64,000 nucleotides of DNA from Phytophthora sp. 'mugwort' (Eukaryota; Oomycota; Peronosporomycetes; Peronosporales; Peronosporaceae): the NCBI GenBank assembly GCA_033558025.1, contig JAUCEF010000009.1, forward strand, positions 3,534,001 through 3,598,000, written 5' to 3'. A program made the translations under genes and the position numbers. Of the stretch, positions 24,265 to 35,002 are shown one piece after another (position 1 is the stretch's first letter; each line of letters starts with the position of its first letter). The notes below the pieces were generated by a model. It saw only the letters and a program-made list of their open reading frames with translations. It made no database searches and was not told the DNA's origin.

Positions 24265-24393
24265 TGGTATAACTAGAGCGATCTAAGCCTCTGCGAAGCC
24301 CTTAGGGGTTGAGATAACCACAGCTAAATTCGGGGAGTCATACGTCTTCCTCTGACGCACTATGCTACGCAGCCCCGCTACAATGAGCAGCCA

Positions 24394-25560
24394 TTGATTT
24401 TGAGAATTACGACACTAAAACTACTACGAAGCATTCTGGCGCTGCAGAACCGCGACCCGTTTTTGATCTTTCATTTGGACGCAACATTTAAGCTTAGTGA
24501 TCTCGGATATCCAGTGATAACGTTTGGTTTTACGGACAAACGCAGCGTTTACCACCTTGCAGGATTATTTATCGTAAGTCAGAAAACCGAAAGGGAATGT
24601 TACGAGGCTATCGGAACATTTGCTAAGGTGTTCATGACCCACATGAAGACTCCACTCCGAATCGATGCTGTGATGGGTGACGCTGAAGCCGCCCAACTCA
24701 ATGCTTTGGGAACCATTGCAGGATTCGACAGCTGCAAGTATTTGGTATGATTCTTTCATGTTTGTACAATGTCCGAAAACGCATTCGTCACTTACCTGAC
24801 AAAACTCGTGCAGTCGTTTATCGTGGAATTCTGGAACATGCACTACACTCTTTGTGCGCTGATTTAGTTTCTGTTTGGAATCGATTGATGAGTGAATGGC
24901 AACGTGGTTCTCGCTTGCGGGACTTCCTCAATTATCTCTCTACTCAATGACTGAGTAGCAGGTTTTCATTGGCAGATTTATCATTCTCCTGGTGGGTTCG
25001 CGACAACTAACAACCCCTGTGAGGCATTTAACGCTAATATTAAACGGTACATGTTGCGAAAGGCAGTGGACACGAGACGATTGATCCTAAAGCTTTTCAC
25101 AATTGCTGAAGATTACTTTATTTGTGCACCACCAGCAGCTACTTCCATAATACAAGCTCCGCCACAGGAAGCTAAAAAAAATGCAAAAGTTCTAGTCTCA
25201 ACGCAGCGTGTTGCAGTATTTTGTACAAGTGATGAATCTGTTGTTCGAGTTTGTTTTCTTGGTGACCGGGAACGCGATGGTCAAGACATCCAGAATGTTT
25301 TTGATATTGGCGATTTCGGGTTACTGATGCAGGACAAGAAAGAGATGTAGTCAGTTCAGCAGAACGCTTGACGGACGACGAAAGATAGTCAGCATCGGCT
25401 TTCTAGCGTTCAACAATGGTCAATTCGACGAGCGCATCACGTTGGCATGCCACAAGATGGGTGGCTAGTTCGCAATAACACCCTTGATTGTACGTGTGCG
25501 TACTATAGCAAGTTTCTATCATGTGCTCATGTGATATGTGGACGCATAGCGTTTGGCTTG
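24394..25560 (+). pseudogene. Decayed Mutator-like (MULE) transposase with SWIM finger
   Basis: The segment 24394-24750 carries the MULE core: HLDATFKLSDLGYPVITFGF (first catalytic Asp), a retained FTDKRS, ERECYEAIGTF, and MGDAEAAQLNAL (second Asp). A shift leads to RKRIRHLPDKTRAVVYRGI, then stops, then TTNNPCEAFNANIKRYMLRK at about 25003-25065, a typical MULE block just before the C-terminus. Near 25485-25535 a SWIM zinc finger is readable (DCTCAYYSKFLSCAHVI: CxC...CxH). Stops at several points show it is inactive. No terminal inverted repeats were identified. Confidence 0.8.
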
Positions 25561-27040
25561 AGTGTTCCTGGCGTTGGCGGATTGCCATGAAATTCAAGGA
25601 TCGATGAATTTGGCGCAATCGCGCCGATAGACCAACATCAGCGATGCGTTCGATACTCCGCGGCGACACTGAGGCCGATTTGCACTCGCAATTGAGCAGT
25701 CCATTCGCACCAGAGTCTGGTCAAGACATACATTTCTAAGTTTGAAAGTTTTGAACTCATCGATTAATGCAGTTCTACAGGACTTTTCGGTAAGTAGCAT
25801 GGACTTAGAAGAGAATACGGCCGCACGCCGTAGGTCTGGCGTGAGGGGCTGTCAAAGTTAGTGACGACGTTTACAATGCCGTATCTATAAGTGGAGCCCT
25901 CGAATCCTGTACCAGTGCGTGTCCAAGTAACCCTTTGGAGTCCTACGATGAGGGAGATGCCACAACACGTAGCATCCCGGACGGAACAGAGTCTAGCGAT
26001 GATGGTTTGCTACCTGGAAACCAGCTAAATTCGCGGTCCGAGACACGTCGGAATTGGAGAGGATGCGTATTGCATCAATTCTGTCTCCAGAGACACAGCC
26101 AGAATCCGGTCACAGTTCGGTACTAGGAGAGCAAGTTCCTATTCGAAGAGATATCGGTCGCCCACCGCTCGCATCCTCTGCCTGGACATTCAGTATTTGC
26201 TACGTTAATTAGGAGTAAGCGATTGAAGGGGGGTTACACGGTACTGTTTAAGAATTACAAACACGAGACAGAATAGTGTAAATCCGCCCCGTCCTACTGA
26301 AGTACAAGAATTGTATACTCGTTTTATAATCTAGTTAATCATGATTGTGTAGTGCTCACCTTGCGAGGTAGTACAATTGATCTGGTATCCATGCTCTCTA
26401 TGTCACGAACCACAACGAGGTTATAGTACTAACCAGCCTTCCCCTACTTTGATAGTTGTCGACCGGTGCATCTCTCGAGCTCGCATCATGAGTTCTTGTT
26501 GGGTCTTGAGGTCACGCATATTTTCTGCGATGAAATGCACTTGATGCAGAGAATGTCATTGAAGCAGCTCGTTGTTGCCGAGTTGTCCTAAACTTCTCAT
26601 GAAGCTAAGTCCACACGCATGCTGCTGCTCAATGCATGCATCCCAACGCGCTTGGTGCGGTGCCCAGGATGATTTCGATTGTGGCTGGCGTCTTGCTTTG
26701 CACAGTGAGACGAGAATGGGGGAAGGCTTCATGCTGGATGGTGACGATGAATGCTCTAGAGATAAGGACCGAAAAGGACAATCCCAAGCGGCGAGGGGCG
26801 GGCTTGAAGACGCTTTGGTATCCGGTCCGGCGTTTGGATGCAGTCGGGGCCAAATGCAGAATGATTGTATCACTTCAATATCATCTCGATACTCTAAATT
26901 CAACTTCAATAACTACCTGCAACAACGTTGCTTCTATAAAATACAACTAGCAAGTACGAGAAGAAATCTATCTTATTTTAGCTTTGTGGTATACGGTTAA
27001 CGCAATCGCAGTGAAGGCTCCCTTTAGCTGGTGGCGTGGT
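25561..27040. other. Transposon-island filler, no recognised gene
   Basis: Contains overlapping open frames on both strands at 26556-27000 (up to 142 codons) without any motif I can name. The minus-strand reading has a stretch that could be an old retroelement integrase tail, but this is too weak to call. AT-rich flanks at 26200-26400. Confidence 0.35.
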
Positions 27041-27044
27041 TCTA

Positions 27045-27166
27045 CACTCACCTTAACTTGTTACTCTCACTTTAACTCGTGGTCTCGCCTTAGCTCATGG
27101 TACCATACTCACATTAACTCATAGTCTCACTTTAAGTCGTGGTCTCACGTTAGGTCGTGGTCTCAG
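27045..27166 (+). repeat. Imperfect tandem repeat, unit about 18-20 bp
   Basis: Six to seven degenerate copies of a unit close to CTCACTTTAACTCGTGGT, with variants such as CTCGCCTTAGCTCATGG and CTCACGTTAGGTCGTGG. It lies between the MULE and the Ulp1-like remnants and has no coding potential. Confidence 0.8.
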
Positions 27167-27180
27167 ACAAGTCTGATTCT

Positions 27181-28139
27181 GAAAAACCTGATACTCGATA
27201 TGAGTGGAAGAGAGCGAGCCCCATTTTGGATTTGGCGAAAGTGGAGGAATCACCAAAATGGGGGAACGGGTGAATGTGCAGAGGACGGAGAAGGAGAGAA
27301 TCGAGCTCCTGAAAAAGTGGAGGGATCATCCTGAGTGGGGCCTTGAGAAGCCGCGCAGCAGCTAAAGTTCGGCCGTCAGTTTTACGAGACTGGAAGAATA
27401 GATATTGGTCAAAGCTGGACTCTGTTACTGACTCAGATCAATCCGCCGCAAAGGTTCTGGGCCGTCACGAAATAAATGAGATCATACGAAGATAATGTGC
27501 TGAGGTACTATCATATCTGTTTACGTAGAAAATGTGTGTGCAGATTTTCAGAGTTGTTAGCGTATTGCCGCGGTTTGGAAGAATTTGTGCTATACAAACC
27601 CAACCGTCACACACAAGAAACATGGGTGCAGCGCTTTATCGAGTACTACTCTAGCCGTGCCCCTGAGGACTACTCTAGCCGTTCCCGTGGTGATGGAGAT
27701 AGTGCGGAGATTTCCAGTGGAGACGGGACGGAGATATTCTGGATGAATGTAATGATATCACGGGTGGAGCACCAAATCCAGTGGCGGTGATAATATTTCG
27801 GACGGAAAGGGTACAAATGCCAGCGGTGAAGAAAAACATATTTTGTGTAGCGATTGCGTTATTTGCGGTGCCGATTGTGCAAGCTCTAGTGATGGCGGTA
27901 CGAACCCCAGTGTTGTGGTACAAGCTTAGTGACGGAAGTACAGACTGCAGTGTTCGAGGTGCAAGCTGTAATGTTGGTGGTGAAAGCTCTGATGGCGGTG
28001 CAACCTTTAAGGTTGGTGGATCAAACTGTAGTGTTGGTAGTGTGAGCTATGGAAATGGCAGTGATAAATCTGCCGTCCGCATTGGATAAAAAAGTGACGA
28101 GTCTAGCAGTTATACAGATACTTCAGAAGGAAGTCTCTT
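27181..28139 (+). other. Decayed ORF segments upstream of a Ulp1-like remnant
   Basis: Short plus-strand coding-like pieces: TEKERIELLKKWRDHPEWGL near 27290, then a Gly/Ser-rich, weakly repetitive stretch at 27900-28085 with repeated Cys-Ser-Val-Gly-type units. These may be the N-terminal part of the same transposon protein that contains the Ulp1-like domain. I cannot name them. Confidence 0.35.
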
Positions 28140-28742
28140 TGAAGATGATGTTCCTGTTGTAACGTCTAAAGGGTCTGTCAATCTGCCCGCGGCACAGCGC
28201 TTCTTAAAAAAGCGATACTCCAAAAATGAATCGGTGCTTCGGTGGAGAAAAGAAGGTGCTTCCATTTTCATTTTTCCTGACGACCTAAAACCTATTTTGC
28301 CTGGTGGATGGCTGACCGAGTCAGCCATCGATTCTTATATTCATCGCTACATCCCATCGGTAACGGGATCGGGTGTGTATGTGTGGAACTTCAACCTACA
28401 AGACTATTAACCTTGCCCAAACTTGCAGAGATGCAGACCAGAAAGCTGGTATAATGGAGGAATTGACGGTTTTTGTCAAATAGTCAGAGTATCCGTTCGT
28501 GATGGTTCCTATCAGTGGCAATGATCACTGGAGTTTTGTTGTCGTGGCCAATGCATTGAGAGAAGGCATGGCATGGAGTGGTTAAAAGGAGCCAATTTTC
28601 CTCGTAGATGCGACTGGAGCTATGGTGTTGTTAGCACTAAGCCTCAGGAGAGGATACGATTGAATGTGGATTTTATGGTGTATTACATGAAGGAAATAGC
28701 CAAGTGCATTATGGAGAAGATGTTTCGAAACCCCTCGCAGTA
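28140..28742 (+). pseudogene. Ulp1-like (C48 family) cysteine protease remnant
   Basis: Broken frame segments read in C48 order. The entry motif is PGGWLTESAIDSYIHRY at about 28299-28350. YPFVMVPISGNDHWSFVVV follows at about 28493-28545, with the catalytic-His HW pair. PIFLVDATG at about 28590-28616 is the strand with the catalytic-Asp position. I do not find the catalytic Cys block in any frame. Ulp1-like domains are carried by several MULE and other DNA transposon groups, and a MULE transposase lies 3 kb upstream. Frame changes make it inactive. Confidence 0.6.
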
Positions 28743-29751
28743 AAGTTAATGCTAAGCACGTGGACGAACAACTGGCTTCAGCGCAAAAGAGGCTTCTAAT
28801 TTAGGCTAGAGTACTATAGCAAAATTGAGAACGCAGCAACAGAAGCCAACAAGTACATGAGGTCATCGTGAAGAGGCAGTGGTAGTGTTGGAACGCTCAT
28901 TAATACAGGTCCATAGATTATGTACAGTTCCCCCTCGCCAGTTTAGTAGCTGTGCAAGCTAATAATTTATCAAACCTAATACATTGAGTCAATCCACCGG
29001 CTTCGTTCCCTATGATTGTTTGAATACACATTTCCCGCTCTAATAGCTAATAAATTGTTTTACATAATACGGATAGCTTCCACCGAAGGTATTAGATTGG
29101 CGAGGGGATCTGTAGCTTTGTACTTATGCCGTAAGAGTGCAGCTGTACTGCAATATAGTACATCGAAACTGTCTCTATAGTATTGGATTTGTTATGTGTA
29201 TACTGGTTGCCAATGTACACGTGTGTGTATTGATGGCCATATCGTTGTCTACTGACGTCCTTTACTCCATTTTTTTCAAGAGAGTGAGTGTTGCACCCAA
29301 ATGAAAAAGGAGGGGGTAAAAGTAACATAAACAACCATCCGAGGAGATGGGTTGCGAGCGCGCTAGCCACAGCAAACCCGCGCGGGGTGCCGGCGAAGCA
29401 GTGTTGGGCGGTATTTGCGGAGGCGGGTCCAGCGGCGAGCTTTCCAGCGAGCCGAGCACTGTAGCGCGCCGAACTTAGGATCTTTTTCCTCGCAGGAGCG
29501 CAGCGATGGCCTTTGCGAAGCAAAGCCCAAGACCGCGTTCTATCGGTCCTCAGAAGGGCTAGGGTAAAGGGGCGTGTGAGACATTCAATACAAGACGTAA
29601 ATTTAGAATAAAAATGTGACGCGGTGAGTTGGGCACAGCAACACGTGCCTTTATTTCAATAGTGGCCATAAAACGTGATCGTGAGAAAATTCTAACCTTG
29701 TTAGAAAAACCTGCAAATGTAATATACATTGTGTATAAACTAGCCGATCGA
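28743..29751. other. Region without a recognised gene
   Basis: Low-GC sequence to 29100, then a GC-rich patch at 29345-29545. The patch is open on the minus strand (29092-29523, 143 codons) but has no motif I recognise. It ends at the 3' boundary of the minus-strand DDE transposase. Confidence 0.4.
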
Positions 29752-31306
29752 TCACTCGCTGTCCTCGTCGTCATCGTCGACCTCGCATTCACTTTCGGTG
29801 TTGTCAGATGCCAGCGCATACTCATCGGCAAGTGCCAGGTGTTGCTTCTCGTATCACTGAGCGTGCATATACGCTTTAGTCCAAGTATCCGACGTCAGCG
29901 AATCAAGCTAGATTCAACTTTGAGGCGAAGTTCGGCCGTGTCGGATGCAGGGTCATCTGCAATTTGCCCTTTAATATCCGGCCATATGAGCTCTATAGGC
30001 TGAAGCTCTGGATGGTACGGCGGCGTATAGTAAAGCAAGTGGTTGTGCGATGTCACTATCTCAGTAGCTCGGTAGACAGCTTCGGCTTGTTCGCATGAAC
30101 AAGCATCGTTAGCTCTGCTTTTGTGTAGGCTTCATCGTACCATATATCTAAATAGTACTCCAAAATAGCGAATTAGTTGTTGAACCCACTAAATATATAC
30201 AAATGGTACTTACTATTGTCTTCCAGCCGCTCTTGAATGCCCAGTTGAGCGTCTTGGTTGTGGGTACTGGGTTCACTTGGTTCTTGTGATAGCTGGTGCC
30301 GTCCATGTGAGTATTACATGGACCATACTTAGCTGCCAATTGTGCACTCAGACTTTTATAAACCACTTTCGAGCAGCTCCGTGTTGAAGTTTCCGTGGTT
30401 ATCATGATCGTGCTTGCGCTTTAGATTTCACTGCCAAATTTCGCTTGAGCTCTCGACAAGTTCTCCAACAATCTCGTTCTTCTCAAGATGAATGGCACCA
30501 GCAGCTACAATTCAAGACCTCCCATTACATACAAGTTAATGGTATGTGTCACAAAATATAGTAGCACATACACTTACCTCGGGCCGCAACCGGTCTTTGT
30601 ATATCGCACCTTGTCTTCATCTACCCAAGAACTGAGCCGTGTGCTGCAAAATTGCAAACCGTCTCGTCCTGATAAATTTTGGGTCGAACAGAGAAGTTCC
30701 TTCGGTTTAAATTCGCGACCCTCTTTCGCAAATATTTTTTGCGAAAGGCAACATTTGATATCGATTCTGCCATTATATTGCGGGATTTACCTTCAATAAA
30801 TCTCGTTCCCATTCGTCTGAGCAAGGGACCTTCCAGAAACAATAATGTTATGCTCTTCTTGAAGAACCTTCGCCCGTTTAGGTGCCGCAACAGGCTTTCC
30901 GCTCTTGTTCATTTTGGTCGCTAACTCGCGAACGGTCGGGTGCAGACTCTCCCCGTACTTGCGTTGCCGACAGATGGTTTCAAACCTTCCATCTATCATA
31001 TATCATATTTCGACCAATGAAATGTTATAATTGTTAATTAACTGCAACATGTCAGCTGACGACGTACCGAGCTGAAGTTGGGGTCGTGGTGTTGCTCCCA
31101 GGCAGACCAGATCGAAGAAATAATGCTCTTCGCGAAGGGCAGATTTAAGAGATAGTGCTCTTCGCGACGCCCAAGCACTGGTGGACATGATTGCGCACAT
31201 CACTATTCCATAGGTGCGGCGCCGCAGCCTTGATTGCGCGGAAGTATTCGTAGGTCTTCAGCACCAGCCGCTTTTTGGTAGGAGATAAATTCTTACCGGT
31301 TGCCAT
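29752..31306 (-). pseudogene. Decayed Tc1/mariner-type DDE transposase
   Basis: Read on the minus strand from an ATG at 31306. The helix-turn-helix start has YFRAIKAAAPHLWNSDVRN followed by CLGVAKSTIS. Then come ELATKMNKSG, IYQDETVCN (first catalytic Asp) near 30675, KYGPCNTHMDGTSYHK (second Asp) near 30300, and TPPYHPELQPIELIW (catalytic Glu) near 30000. A highly acidic tail (SECEVDDDDEDSE) ends with TGA at 29754-29752. All three catalytic carboxylates can be seen but lie in different frames with stops between, so the copy is dead. It belongs to a different lineage from the element at 31624-33004. Confidence 0.75.
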
Positions 31307-31623
31307 ATGACTTATGGCTTCCGAGCGCACGTGTTGCATAGAGCTCTGCGAATGTATTTGGATGCATAGTTTTCTAGTACGTGTGTTTCCATGCATCAAG
31401 TAGGTGAAGTCGACGGACAGACCGGTCGGCTTCCGGGAGATCCATCCGGCTTTCTTCAGTTCCAGCCAGCACGCGCGGAAGGCCATGTCGGGTGGGGGGA
31501 TCTGTGCCCTAGCGCGGGATTTCTGAGTGAGAGGAAGCGAGTGGCGTCGGCTGCTCCGCCTCCGCAAAAAGATGTGCGATCTGTCTGCCCTTTCCCAGAT
31601 CCTGAACGTTCGTGTGGGCTCTA

Positions 31624-33004
31624 CACCTTTTACCGGTCGTTCTTCCCCATTGCATAGTTCAAAACGCCCAGCCAAAAACGGGACGTGTATACGAATGTAT
31701 ACCCGTGTATAGTTCTAGTACACTAAAGAAAATGCTCACTTCAAAGCGACCTGAGCCTTTTCCAATACCATCACTGCCCCACATTCGCGATTTTGCACGA
31801 TGCCTACCAAGAGCGAGCTCGAGTACTCGAGGCAGCAGCAGAAGGCAGAAACTGGCGGCTCGTTGCACTCCACAACGAAGTGGAGCTGGAAACTGCGCGG
31901 CACTGGGTGCAGCGAGCGAGGAATACTGGGGACTTCACGCCGCCACCCGATAGCGAAGCGGAAGCTACAACCGCAAGTTAGAGGTTGGAGTACTTGGAAG
32001 GGTCCCTGTCGGAGAACTGCCACCTAACACTACGCGAAATGCAAGAACGTCTCCTTGAAGAGTTTGGTGTTCGCGTTGGAATGCAGACTGTGCGCGCAAG
32101 CCTTGATGGTCGCGTCGCTGCTTCACACTCAAGAAAAACAAACGCACCGAGACAACAATTATCGCAACATGACGGAAAACAAGCTCAAGAGGCAACGGTT
32201 TGCCATCAAGTTCCTCCAGTACACCGCTGCAGAGACGAAGATACTACACCTGGATGAAACGATTTCAACATCTGAGTGAGCAGGAGCTACGGCTGGGGCA
32301 AGGCGGGAACACGTGCTGTGGACTTCAACACTTCGAGCAAGGGGCGAAACATCCATGTTATAGCGACAATTTCGCGCGAAGGGGTTGAGTACCATGAAGG
32401 GCGCTTCGGTTCCTTGATAACGGGGCTGCTAACGATTATGTGCGTGCCAAGCTGCGCGATCAAGCCAGTCGAGAACCGCTAAGGAACGTGGTGGTCGTTG
32501 TGGATAACGCACCGTGCCACAGCCGCGTCGAGGAAGTTTTTAATGAGGCCAAGTTTGCTCGCGCGGAGTGCCTGCATCTAGGCCCTTACTTGCTATGCTG
32601 AACGGTATTGAGAATGCCTTCTCAGCCTACAAGACGGCAGTCAAGAGGTACATGGCAGCGAATCGAGCGAGCATTCTAAAAAACGTTCCAGAGCACACGA
32701 CGATTGCGGACCACCGCTCTTCCTTCCTCCTCCACGCTGCCAACAGCATCTTCCCGGATGTCGTAACTCTAGCGATGTGCCGTAAGTGCATCCACCATAC
32801 CTTTGCGTTCATCGCCGACGCCATCTTGTTGAAGACATGCAGGTGGGCAAGTAGTGCACCAAAAGCGCGGTACCGTGGTCAGATAAAAAGTGAAACGGTT
32901 GTTTTGCTTCGGAAAATTGGTCTCGCGTCGGACCTGTATACTGTCCATTTTTTGGGCTGGTTATTTTGAACCGAGCATCTGGGAAGAACGACCAGTAAAA
33001 GGTG
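31624..33004 (+). mobile_element. Tc1/mariner element with long TIRs and TA duplication
   Basis: A 1381-bp element bounded by TA dinucleotides (31622-31623 and 33005-33006), the target duplication of Tc1/mariner transposons. The left end begins CACCTTTTACCGGTCGTTC. The right end is its inverted copy with scattered mismatches: ACCAGTAAAAGGTG at the edge and GGCTGGTTATTTTGAACCG further in. The inverted match extends about 65-70 bp. A single, frameshifted transposase fills the interior. This is the best-defined element in the window. Confidence 0.85.
31740..32840 (+). pseudogene. Transposase of the 31.6-kb Tc1/mariner element, frameshifted
   Basis: Several frames combine into one DDE protein. 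The N-terminal HTH has RARVLEAAAEGRNWRLVALH and an ARHWVQRARNTG block. A TAG at 31979-31981 interrupts before RLEYLEGSLSENCHLTLREM and EEFGVRVGMQTVRASLDGR. The first Asp is in ILHLDET (about 32242-32262), the second in VVVVDNAPCHSRVEE (about 32492-32535), and the Glu in NGIENAFSAYK (about 32590-32625). All three catalytic residues survive but frame changes near 32110, 32270-32400 and 32560 prevent translation. Confidence 0.75.
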
Positions 33005-33006
33005 TA

Positions 33007-33558
33007 GCTACGCATGGAGTGGTACCCATTGGGGGGGTGTACACCTGTACACCGTGTAGGATACATTACCTAACCCTTGCTGTCTTGATGTTTGTAGCGG
33101 CCCATACAACAACAAGTATAAAAATCCTTATGTGTATGGTCCACGTTAAGAAAACAGCCATATCGTGTAAGGTAAGCTCGGGTTTAGAGGGCTACTGTGT
33201 TTTTCAGATTAACTGCATGTTAATCTGCCCAAACCGTTTAATTATTCACTTAAGGCTATCTTGGTAGATAGTGAGGGCATTTATATAAATATAATGGATC
33301 TTTGCACGCGCAAAAATCGAATTCAAAGTGCAACTTCAATTCCGCGTTCACTGGGCGGCGTAGAGCAATTGAATCGGACCGCGACAGGTATGGGTAACCA
33401 GTAGCTACAAGACGGCTGTAAACCCACCCGCATGCTGTTTGCGACTAATGACGTGCGTGCGCGCTTCTATCAGACGCGTGAGAAGATCGTCAATGCCAGG
33501 AAGGAGATCACGCGCAGACGTCTGGGATCATTTCGAAGGAAGGAAGGATGCTGAATGT
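33007..33558. other. Spacer between transposon remnants
   Basis: No credible gene. Includes a G7 tract and a GTACAC...GTGTAC mini-palindrome near 33040-33050. The left end of the second hAT remnant may lie here. Confidence 0.4.
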
Positions 33559-34119
33559 AAAAGTACCACGATGTGATTGTGAACGCGAGGGTCGAGAAGC
33601 TTGAACGTCACATTAGAGAAGTGCGAACATTGGAGCACTAGAGACAGAAATGCGTACATTCAGCGGCACCCAATAATACAAAATAAGCAACGACAAACGA
33701 GTATCTACTCAGAGTTGTCGCTTTCTGATCCGGAAAATGAGCCCGATCAAATCACACAGGAATATCTGAACAAGCTAGTGGCGAACTACATTTTTTCTTC
33801 GGGTGCTGCGTTTGGACCGTTGAACTATCTTGTTTTGTGGACTTAGTCTTGAAGGGACGCCCTGGCCTAACATCCCATCCCGTTCACTGTTATCTGGACG
33901 TCTACTGGATGAAGGATTTCTAGTCGAGTTTGACTAGCTTGTGAAGCTATTGATGCTGCAGCCGTGTGTTTCTTTTCCGGTAAATGGCTACGAAAAGTGA
34001 TTATACAGGCAGACACAATCTCAACTGATGGAAGCAACATCGACGATGATCTCGAAGATTTTGACCCGTCTTCCGCGCGCTATCAAGTTGACAACTCGTT
34101 CGAGTACTTCGATTCCTAA
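33559..34119 (+). pseudogene. Second hAT remnant, internally deleted
   Basis: The beginning (YHDVIVNARVEKLERHI) matches the BED-finger end of the hAT copy at 952-3257 (MITNAKVEKMECHI). A short middle piece follows (ENEPDQITQEYLNKLVANYI). The tail (DDDLEDFDPSSARYQVDN near 34040-34100) resembles a hAT C-terminus. The core DDE region is missing and stops are frequent. It is followed by an 85-bp tandem duplication and a short inverted repeat with hAT-like ends, so the whole interval to about 34420 may be one non-autonomous element. Confidence 0.6.
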
Positions 34120-34185
34120 GGTTGATGTTGCTTGGTGGTCAATATTTTTCCTTTTCATTTCTTAATAGATTATGTTTCACTTCAT

Positions 34186-34355
34186 TCGTACTAAATATCC
34201 TTTACAGTGCATTGTTGTTCAATGCTCCCCGTAGCTGGTCGATCAAGCAGTGCTGAACATTTGTTGGTTTTCGTACTAAATCCTTTCACAGTGTATTGGT
34301 GTTCAATGCTGCTCATACCTGGTCGATCAAGCCGTGCTGAAGCTTTTGAAAATCC
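34186..34355. repeat. Tandem duplication of about 85 bp
   Basis: Copy 1 (34186-34270) and copy 2 (from 34271) share TCGTACTAAAT, then TTCAATGCT and TGGTCGATCAAGC, each with scattered substitutions and small indels. The duplication lies next to a hAT-like inverted repeat; subterminal repeats are usual in hAT elements. Confidence 0.8.
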
Positions 34356-34416
34356 GTTGGTTTTGCCGCTGTACAAACAGAATTAAACAGAACTATTTAG
34401 CAGCGACAAAACCAAC
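34356..34416. repeat. Short inverted repeat with hAT-like ends
   Basis: GTTGGTTTTGCCGCTG at 34356-34371 pairs, with one mismatch, with CAGCGACAAAACCAAC at 34401-34416, and is followed by ACTG. The motif GTTGGTTTTGCCGC is shared with the repeat at 3899-3975, and both sit beside hAT remnants. Confidence 0.65.
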
Positions 34417-35002
34417 ACTGTATCCCCTCGATTGTGATGCTACACGAGGTCTGCATAGAGCCGAACAGATAAATGCTTGGACATTCATTTTGGGCAGATT
34501 GAATACCGAGCAACGACCGTCAACTTTCCCCACACACTCGATCCCAGCCCGTAGTCCCCTTACGATACGTCGCCATTATCCAGACCTCACTACTGGTCCT
34601 AGGACCGGCGAGAAGCTTCCGCGGTCCCCGAAGTCTCCATCTGTCGCTCGCAAACCACACTTTTGTCACAATGATGTGTGCTATTCTCGCCTTGGCGTTG
34701 GGCTCAATGCCATTGATGTCAATAACCAAAGCTGTAACCAATAAAACCCAGCCGCATGAAGAGACTCATCCCGATGTAAGATTTATTTCTCGAATCGTCG
34801 TAAACCAGTTCAGCAGCTTGATATTTGCCGCGCTCCAGCTTCAGTGACGATATCTTGATGCCTTTGCCCCAAAACTGATCGTGCTTCCCCATAGCTAAAA
34901 TAAACTGATACATACATCAGGATAAATCAATTGGTTCAAAGTATTGTTGCCAAAATGGCCCCTTCGGAGTTCAAAAGCTACATATATTCTTGATGTTAAT
35001 CA
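34417..35002. other. Spacer; one small unrecognised minus-strand ORF
   Basis: An ATG-started 64-codon frame at 34913-34719 (minus), beginning MYQFILAMGKHDQFWGKG, lies 90 bp beyond the stop of arrestin copy 4 on the same strand. It has balanced composition and no stop, but no domain I know. It may be a small gene, a degraded exon or chance. Confidence 0.35.

Noticed and set aside
26556..27000. Overlapping open frames on both strands, considered as retroelement integrase tail
   Set aside because: No catalytic or zinc motif and no LTRs nearby; similarity too vague.
29637..31340. GCAACACGTGC found inverted at both sides of the minus-strand DDE transposase, as candidate TIRs
   Set aside because: Only 11 bp match, no TA duplication and no further pairing; probably coincidence.
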